Below are positions 7,707 through 10,973 of a stretch of 10,973 nt of DNA, piece by piece. The notes below the pieces were generated by a model. It had not been told where the DNA came from, did not search any database, and worked only from the letters and a program-made list of their open reading frames with translations. Source of the stretch: JBGPTK01 sp041497605 (lineage in GTDB: Bacteria > Acidobacteriota > Terriglobia > Acidiferrales > UBA7541); the NCBI GenBank assembly GCA_041497605.1, contig JBGQGW010000131.1, forward strand, positions 1 through 10,973, given 5' to 3'. A program made the position numbers and the translations under genes. Within the stretch, counting starts at the first letter, position 1. Each line of letters opens with the position of its first letter.

Positions 7707-8159
7707 ATGTGGTTTCCCTTCGCACGCAAGGAAGACAAGCAATACTTGGAGATAGGGAGGCTTGCCGATGTCTTGGCACTCATTCAAGTGCTTGCCCTAG
7801 ATCTCCATGCTCACCGTAGCGAGAGTGGACTACAAGAAGAATTGCAAGGTTCGCCGCGATCTGCCAATACTTGGGAAAAAGTCGCACGGAGGCATCCAGA
7901 ATTCTTTCGAGTGCGCCAAGAAGGGGAACATCGAGTATCTCTGATAGCGAGGCACGTTCTTCCAAAGACTGAGCAGGGCACCCGAGAGCTACCCTCTGAA
8001 TTCGCTGGCCAATTGATCACTGCTGCCGTCGACTTACATGATCGGCAACTGAGACGAAGTGAAAGGTGGACTTATCTCGTCCCCATCTGGGTTGCGCTCA
8101 TCGCTGGAATATTCGCGACCCTTGTCACCCTTCTCAAGATAAAGTTCTCGGGCCACTAA
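7707..8159 (+). CDS. Uncharacterised protein: winged-helix-like N-terminus plus C-terminal membrane anchor
   Basis: This 150-residue protein starts at an ATG with an excellent AAGGAG (7696-7701) five bases upstream. Residues about 18-86 (from RLADVLALIQVLALDLHAHR through TWEKVARRHPEFFRV to HRVSLIARHV) show a helix-helix-helix-strand order like a small winged-helix or effector-type domain. A charged helical linker follows (about 97-121). A strongly hydrophobic segment, YLVPIWVALIAGIFATLVTLL (123-143), precedes a short basic tail, which is typical of a tail-anchored protein with its N-terminus in the cytoplasm. The sequence resembles a widespread family of hypothetical proteins, from memory and without a search; no function is known to me. 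If the N-terminal domain binds DNA, it would be a membrane-tethered regulator; protein binding is equally possible. It is 79 bases after the exported-protein gene. A -10-like TAGAAT at 7677-7682 lacks a well-spaced -35. Confidence 0.8.
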   Translation: MWFPFARKEDKQYLEIGRLADVLALIQVLALDLHAHRSESGLQEELQGSPRSANTWEKVARRHPEFFRVRQEGEHRVSLIARHVLPKTEQGTRELPSEFAGQLITAAVDLHDRQLRRSERWTYLVPIWVALIAGIFATLVTLLKIKFSGH

Positions 8160-8213
8160 AAGTTGGGTGCCTACTACTAAATTTGGCAGCATCGCGGTTT
8201 TATGACTCTGCAT

Positions 8214-8348
8214 TCATTCGCTAGCGTGAACGGAGGATGATTCTAAGCATTTCATAATACCGGGAAACCGGCCATGGACTTGGGCTACCTGGTTCACAAG
8301 AGCCCCTTCCGCGTTCATTCCTTCGAGCAAGTTTTCGGGAAAGCGCAC
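8214..8348 (-). CDS. Possible small or remnant reading frame, 44 codons
   Basis: A minus-strand frame from GTG 8346-8348 to TGA 8214-8216 codes 44 residues (VRFPENLLEGMNAEGALVNQ at its start, ending in SSVHASE). Its composition looks protein-like, and the frame extends a few codons further upstream without a start, to a TGA about 24 bases away. It could be the tail of a decayed gene. No clear ribosome binding site and no known family. Confidence 0.15.
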   Translation of the reverse strand: MRFPENLLEGMNAEGALVNQVAQVHGRFPGIMKCLESSSVHASE

Positions 8349-8476
8349 GCCTTCTTTCCGGAAGCCTCGTCAGAGCATTCTCAGGCCAGTCATCGCCGGG
8401 AGTCACAACACAGATTTATCCTCATGGGATTCCGGAAGTGCAACGCAGAGCAGTTGAAAAAGCGGAGAAGCTTCTT

Positions 8477-8496
8477 AATGGACCCAAATGGACCCA
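8477..8496. repeat. Perfect tandem repeat, 2 x 10 bases
   Basis: The unit AATGGACCCA occurs twice in direct succession (8477-8486 and 8487-8496). It lies 60-80 bases beyond the 3' end of tRNA-Ala. Tandem repeats of this size can be recombinase or regulator sites, or simple slippage; no partner copy was seen elsewhere in the window. Confidence 0.6.
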
Positions 8497-8556
8497 AGTT
8501 TCGGAAGTCGCGCAACGGCCCAACTAAGTAAGGGATTGAAATTGCAGGCAGGTGGT

Positions 8557-8632
8557 TGGTGGACGTGACCGGGATCGAACCGGTGACCCCCTGCTTGCAA
8601 AGCAGGTGCTCTCCCAGCTGAGCTACACGCCC
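8557..8632 (-). tRNA. tRNA-Ala (anticodon TGC)
   Basis: The minus strand folds into a complete 76-base cloverleaf including an encoded CCA end. The acceptor stem is GGGCGTG with CACGTCC, the D arm GCTC-AGCTGGGA-GAGC, the anticodon arm CCTGC-TTTGCAA-GCAGG (anticodon at 8597-8599) and the T arm ACCGG-TTCGATC-CCGGT. The acceptor stem has the G3-U70 wobble pair, the main identity element for alanyl-tRNA synthetase. It is a lone tRNA, facing away from the divergently oriented rpmB. A -35-like TTGACC is present about 60 bases upstream, without a good -10. Confidence 0.98.
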
Positions 8633-8791
8633 ACCGTGATTCACGTGCCGGGTAACCAATACAGTTTGTCGCAAGGCTTCGGTTCGGTCAAGGATGACCC
8701 TTGCTGCCGGTGCGGATTTGGTGGGGACCGCAACTGGCTTTTCTGCGCGGAAGGGCCGACGGACGGCAAATAGCATTCGGCACGCTTCTCT

Positions 8792-8799
8792 GATACGAT
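8792..8799 (+). promoter_or_regulatory. Extended -10 promoter for rpmB
   Basis: TGATACGAT at 8791-8799 matches an extended -10 element (TG at 8791-8792, one base, then TACGAT, which matches the -10 consensus at four of six positions). The -35 position holds only a weak TAGCAT, as is common with extended -10 promoters. Transcription would start near 8806, giving a leader of about 32 bases. Confidence 0.4.
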
Positions 8800-8813
8800 A
8801 TTTCCTCACTTTT

Positions 8814-8833
8814 GGGAGTTTTCCCGTCGGGAG
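8814..8833 (+). promoter_or_regulatory. Possible alternative-pairing leader over the rpmB ribosome binding site
   Basis: The leader holds two copies of GGGAG (8814-8818 and 8829-8833) flanking TCCCG (8822-8826). TCCC can pair with the first GGGA (loop GTTT), leaving the second free, or with the second, which is the Shine-Dalgarno site of rpmB five bases before ATG. Such mutually exclusive pairing could control L28 synthesis. The stems are only four base pairs, so the effect may be small. Confidence 0.25.
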
Positions 8834-8838
8834 CAAAG

Positions 8839-9030
8839 ATGGCACTCGCATGCGAAATTTGCGGTAAAAAGCCTTTATTCGGCAACATCATCAGCCACGC
8901 CAATAACGTTCGCCGGCGGCGCTGGAATCCGAATCTTCGCCGCGTCAAAGCGGTGATTGACGGGGTGAAGAAGCACGTGCGCGTTTGCACTTCCTGTATC
9001 CGTTCTGGCCGGGTGCGCAAGGCTGCCTGA
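8839..9030 (+). CDS. rpmB: 50S ribosomal protein L28, zinc-ribbon form
   Basis: The 63-residue product is a short, basic L28: CEICGKKPLFGNIISHANN at 5-23, RRRRWNPNLRRVKAVIDG at 25-42, and CTSCIRSGRV at 50-59. The pairs Cys5/Cys8 and Cys50/Cys53 form the zinc ribbon of the 'C+' type found in many bacteria; the E. coli protein lacks these cysteines and is longer. L28 binds 23S rRNA and joins late in assembly of the large subunit. The ATG at 8839 is preceded by GGGAG at 8829-8833; an ATG 27 bases further up is in frame but lies inside the leader and would add residues not seen in the family. Often rpmB is followed by rpmG; here an isomerase lipoprotein gene follows after 40 bases, probably in the same transcript. 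Confidence 0.97.
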   Translation: MALACEICGKKPLFGNIISHANNVRRRRWNPNLRRVKAVIDGVKKHVRVCTSCIRSGRVRKAA

Positions 9031-9070
9031 CCCGCCGCCCTCCGTTGCTGATCGGAAAGGAGTTCACATT

Positions 9071-10117
9071 TTGAAAGCCCGGATGTTCATCCTCGCCGCA
9101 CTTGCCACGTGCGCGCTTGTGACCGGCTGCAAGAAAGAGCACGCGCCCGGGCCAGACGTGTGGGCAACCGTAAACGGCAAAGACATCCGGCGCGCCGAGG
9201 TGGAAAAATACTATCGCAGCCGCGTCAATCCCGAGAGCCAGGAGCCTTCGCAGGAAGAATCTCTGTCACTTAAGCTGAGCATCCTGGACGAGTTGATCAA
9301 CAATGAAATTCTGCTGGAGCGCGCCACTCAGTTAAACCTGGTGGCCAGCGATGGCGAAGTGGAAGATAAGTTCACCGAATCGAAAAGCCCCTACACGGAA
9401 GAAGAATTTCAGCGCAAGTTGAAGGACAACGGGATCACCATCGATGATTTGAAGAGTGACCTGCGGCGCCAGCTCTCGATTCAAAAGCTGCTGAACCGCG
9501 AGGTGGTGGCGAAAATTTCCATTTCCGACCAGGACGTCTCCGACTCCTACAATAAAAACCGCGCGCAATTCAATATCGCGGAGCCGCAATATCACATCGC
9601 CCAGATTGTGGTGACGCCACGGCCCGATCCACAAGTTCATAACCGCAAAAATGATGATGCGACCAACGACGCGGATGCAAAACGCAAGGTAGTGCAGCTC
9701 GAGGAACGCCTGAATGCCGGCGCGGATTTCTCGCAACTGGCGATGGATTATTCCGAGGATGCCACTTCTTCGGCGGGAGGAGATCTTGGCTTCGTTCCGG
9801 AGTCGGCTTTGAATTCCTCTGACCCGTCGCTGAAGAAACTGGTTCTCACCATGCATCCAGGGGAAATCAGCAAGCCAATCGCGGCGAAAGACAGCTACCG
9901 CATTCTGAAGCTGATTTCCAAAGAGCCTGCCGGGCAGCGGTTGCTCTCCGATCCGCAGGTGCAGCAATCCATCCGCGACATGCTGCGCAATCGGAAAGAA
10001 CAATTGCTGCGTTTGGCCTACTTGACCGTTGCGCGCGACCAGGCCCGCGTCACCAATTATCTCGCCCGCGAAGTTCTGGAATCTTCCGGCAAACTCCCCA
10101 TTCCCGAAAAGAAGTAA
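9071..10117 (+). CDS. SurA/PpiC-type peptidyl-prolyl cis-trans isomerase lipoprotein
   Basis: This 348-residue protein begins with a lipoprotein signal (KAR, hydrophobic core, lipobox VTGC with Cys20), so it is lipid-anchored outside the inner membrane. Lys21 at +2 is not the E. coli retention signal. A SurA-like N-terminal chaperone region spans about 29-150 (ATVNGKDIRRAEVEKYYR; LSILDELINNEILLERA). A parvulin domain follows at about 171-283: the strand YHIAQIVVTP with His175, GADFSQLAMDYSEDATSSAGGD (217-238) with GFVPES, and HPGEISKPIAAKDSYRILKL (262-281). A polar insert (about 184-203) lies between the first strand and helix. The closing helical region (about 295-335) probably packs with the N-terminal domain as in SurA. 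The role would be proline isomerisation and holding outer-membrane or secreted proteins unfolded. The start is TTG 9071, set by AAGGAG (9057-9062) eight bases upstream; ATG 9083 would lose the basic signal residues. It follows rpmB by 40 bases. Confidence 0.92.
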   Translation: MKARMFILAALATCALVTGCKKEHAPGPDVWATVNGKDIRRAEVEKYYRSRVNPESQEPSQEESLSLKLSILDELINNEILLERATQLNLVASDGEVEDKFTESKSPYTEEEFQRKLKDNGITIDDLKSDLRRQLSIQKLLNREVVAKISISDQDVSDSYNKNRAQFNIAEPQYHIAQIVVTPRPDPQVHNRKNDDATNDADAKRKVVQLEERLNAGADFSQLAMDYSEDATSSAGGDLGFVPESALNSSDPSLKKLVLTMHPGEISKPIAAKDSYRILKLISKEPAGQRLLSDPQVQQSIRDMLRNRKEQLLRLAYLTVARDQARVTNYLAREVLESSGKLPIPEKK

Positions 10118-10140
10118 CTCTCGCTTGTTCTGAGCGTGAG
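10118..10140 (+). other. Hairpin directly after the isomerase stop codon
   Basis: CTCTCGCT and AGCGTGAG pair over eight positions with one T-T mismatch around a 7-base loop, starting at the base after the TAA. No T-run follows, so it is not an intrinsic terminator on its own; it may protect the 3' end of the message. Confidence 0.35.
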
Positions 10141-10155
10141 GAACGGGATTCATCC

Positions 10156-10183
10156 AGGCGGCGTTGCGACGGGCCTTTTGTTT
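10156..10183 (+). terminator. Possible Rho-independent terminator of the rpmB-isomerase operon
   Basis: AGGC (10156-10159) pairs with GCCT (10173-10176) and CGT pairs with ACG inside, around the tetraloop TGCG, with a small internal mismatch. The T-rich run TTTTGTTT follows (10176-10183). It lies between two convergent genes, where a terminator is expected. Confidence 0.4.
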
Positions 10184-10218
10184 CTGTCTATTCGAATGGC
10201 CGTGCGGAATTTCGAACT

Positions 10219-10737
10219 TCAGGAAATAATCGCGAGAACTTCGCCGGCATTCACCGTCTGGCCTTCGATCACCATCAGCCGTTCCACCGTGCCGCGCTTG
10301 GGTGAGCGAATCTCGTTTTGCATTTTCATGGCTTCCACCACCATCAGACCCTGCTTTGCTTCGATCGCTTCGCCGGTCTTTACGAGCACGCGCACAATTT
10401 TTCCGGGCATCGGAGCGACCACCTGCTGGCGCCCTTCGGTCTCCAGCGCGCTGCCGCGCTGGCGCCGCCACTGCCGCGGGTCGATCACCTCTGCCTCGAA
10501 TTCCCGGCCTGCCACATTGACGTGCAAGCCCGTGGCCCGGTTGTCGATACGAACTTCGAAAGATCGCCCGCCAAGGAGAATGGAATAAATCCCCGGCGCT
10601 ACTTCGACAACGTCAGCTTCGATTGGCTTGCCATCAAGAATAAAAGACATGTCGCTTCGGGCATAAGAACCGGCGCCGTTTCTCCGCACGATCTCGACCG
10701 TGCGTCTCTTCCCGCCGATTCGAACCTCGAGTGTCAA
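10219..10737 (-). CDS. Biotin carboxyl carrier protein (biotin/lipoyl attachment domain)
   Basis: The 172-residue product carries the biotin acceptor EAMKM (135-139, Lys138) inside a typical biotinyl domain at about 104-172: VVAPMPGKIVRVLVKTGEAI, then MVVEAMKMQNEIRSP, GTVERLMVIEGQTVNAGEVL. Lys138 would be biotinylated by BirA and carry CO2 between a biotin carboxylase and a carboxyltransferase. The N-terminal 90 residues are beta-rich (LEVRIGGKRRTVEI; YSILLGGRSFEVRI) and resemble the leading region of carriers in acyl-CoA carboxylases and decarboxylases rather than fatty-acid AccB, which has a Pro/Ala-rich linker. The start is TTG 10735-10737, with a TGA in frame 9 bases before it; AAGGAGAGG lies just upstream at slightly long spacing. 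Its upstream neighbour on the same strand may be an OadG-like subunit, 65 bases away. It converges on the isomerase gene. Confidence 0.92.
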   Translation of the reverse strand: MTLEVRIGGKRRTVEIVRRNGAGSYARSDMSFILDGKPIEADVVEVAPGIYSILLGGRSFEVRIDNRATGLHVNVAGREFEAEVIDPRQWRRQRGSALETEGRQQVVAPMPGKIVRVLVKTGEAIEAKQGLMVVEAMKMQNEIRSPKRGTVERLMVIEGQTVNAGEVLAIIS

Positions 10738-10802
10738 CGATCTTCACCCTCTCCTTCTAAATCAGACCGTGCCGTGCAGCGGCGACTGAGAAATTGTTGC
10801 GA

Positions 10803-10973
10803 TTACCGGTGCGTGTCGGGGCGAAGCAATTCGCTTCGACCTTCCGACTTCCAACGCGATTCGCGCTGGTCTGATATTTCGGATGCGCGAGACATTGTTC
10901 CGCCTTGGCTCGAGTGCCATAGTGCCGCGGCGATCGCTGCGGCGTTTTCGGCGCCAGGGTCTTCGGTCGCGGC
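10803..10973 (-). CDS. C-terminal fragment, possibly OadG-like subunit of a biotin-dependent decarboxylase or carboxylase
   Basis: A minus-strand frame is open from the right edge to TAA 10803-10805, giving the last 56 residues of a gene that continues outside the window. The fragment has the acidic/alanine segment TEDPGAENAAAIAAALWHSS followed by a polar stretch and RESRWKSEGRSELLRP near the end. Small OadG-type or decarboxylase delta subunits often end with an Ala-rich 'AIAAAI' helix and a tryptophan followed by xxxGR, and they sit next to the biotin carrier gene, as here. Third codon positions are GC-rich in this frame, supporting real coding. With only the tail available this remains tentative; another carboxylase-associated protein is possible. 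Confidence 0.4.
   Translation of the reverse strand, partial: AATEDPGAENAAAIAAALWHSSQGGTMSRASEISDQRESRWKSEGRSELLRPDTHR

Larger units (their letters stand above)
8160..8556. other. Gene-poor stretch downstream of tRNA-Ala
   Basis: These 397 bases lie between the stop of the membrane-anchored protein and the 3' end of the minus-strand tRNA-Ala. I find no convincing gene, terminator or promoter. It holds a small GNRA-capped hairpin (CCGG-GAAA-CCGG, 8260-8271), a weak minus-strand small frame (8214-8348) and a 10-base direct repeat (8477-8496). An 85-codon plus-strand frame (8274-8531) has no ribosome binding site or recognisable domain. Confidence 0.5.

Noticed and set aside
8477..8632. Attachment site of an integrated element at tRNA-Ala
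   Set aside because: No second copy of the tRNA 3' end and no integrase gene are present; the tandem repeat does not match the tRNA.
8552..8773. Plus-strand 73-codon frame starting next to the tRNA
   Set aside because: Its beginning (GGRDRDRTGDPLLAKQ) is the well-known antisense translation of a tRNA gene, with no ribosome binding site or domain.
8390..8851. Minus-strand 153-codon frame across the tRNA and its surroundings
   Set aside because: It contains the tell-tale translation of a tRNA-Ala gene (GRVAQLGEHLLCKQGVTGSI), a common annotation artefact; the DNA is fully explained by the tRNA.
9332..10471. Minus-strand 379-codon frame opposite the isomerase and overlapping the biotin carrier
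   Set aside because: It lies antisense to a clear SurA/PpiC-type gene and in another frame of the biotin carrier gene. Composition is mirror-like and no domain is visible; long shadows are expected in GC-rich coding DNA.
1..10973. CRISPR array, insertion sequence, toxin-antitoxin or defence operon
   Set aside because: No spaced repeats, terminal inverted repeats, transposase motifs or known defence domains were found on reading through the window.

Overview
The window looks like chromosomal DNA of an acidobacterium, probably class Terriglobia. The main evidence is a tandem pair of very large MacB/FtsX-type permeases of the ADOP type (acidobacterial duplicated orphan permease). The GC-rich sequence, strong Shine-Dalgarno sites and several TTG/GTG starts fit. 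The assignment is inferred from protein architecture, with no database search.

Layout: (1) 1-1020, minus strand: the N-terminal 340 residues of an APC-superfamily amino acid permease that runs off the left edge. (2) 1291-6223, minus strand: two ADOP genes, 3803-6223 upstream and 1291-3795 downstream, in one operon, with the stop codon of the first inside the Shine-Dalgarno site of the second. (3) 6224-6652: a 429-base divergent intergenic region with an interrupted small reading frame, a minus-strand terminator-like hairpin and a possible plus-strand promoter. (4) 6686-8159, plus strand: two uncharacterised proteins, one probably exported and one with a winged-helix-like N-terminus and a C-terminal membrane anchor. 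(5) 8160-8556: a 397-base gene-poor stretch with a short direct repeat and one weak small reading frame, followed by tRNA-Ala(TGC) on the minus strand. (6) 8839-10117, plus strand: ribosomal protein L28 (zinc-ribbon form) and a SurA/PpiC-type peptidyl-prolyl isomerase lipoprotein, probably co-transcribed, ending in a possible terminator. (7) 10219-10973, minus strand, convergent: a biotin carrier protein preceded by the C-terminal tail of a gene that may be an OadG-like small subunit of a biotin-dependent decarboxylase or carboxylase.

Functionally the window is mostly envelope (permeases, exported proteins, a periplasmic chaperone) and core housekeeping (L28, tRNA, biotin carrier). There is no transposase, integrase, CRISPR array or recognisable defence locus. 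The least explained parts are the ADOP pair with its leader, the membrane-anchored winged-helix-like protein, and the possible alternative hairpin in the rpmB leader.
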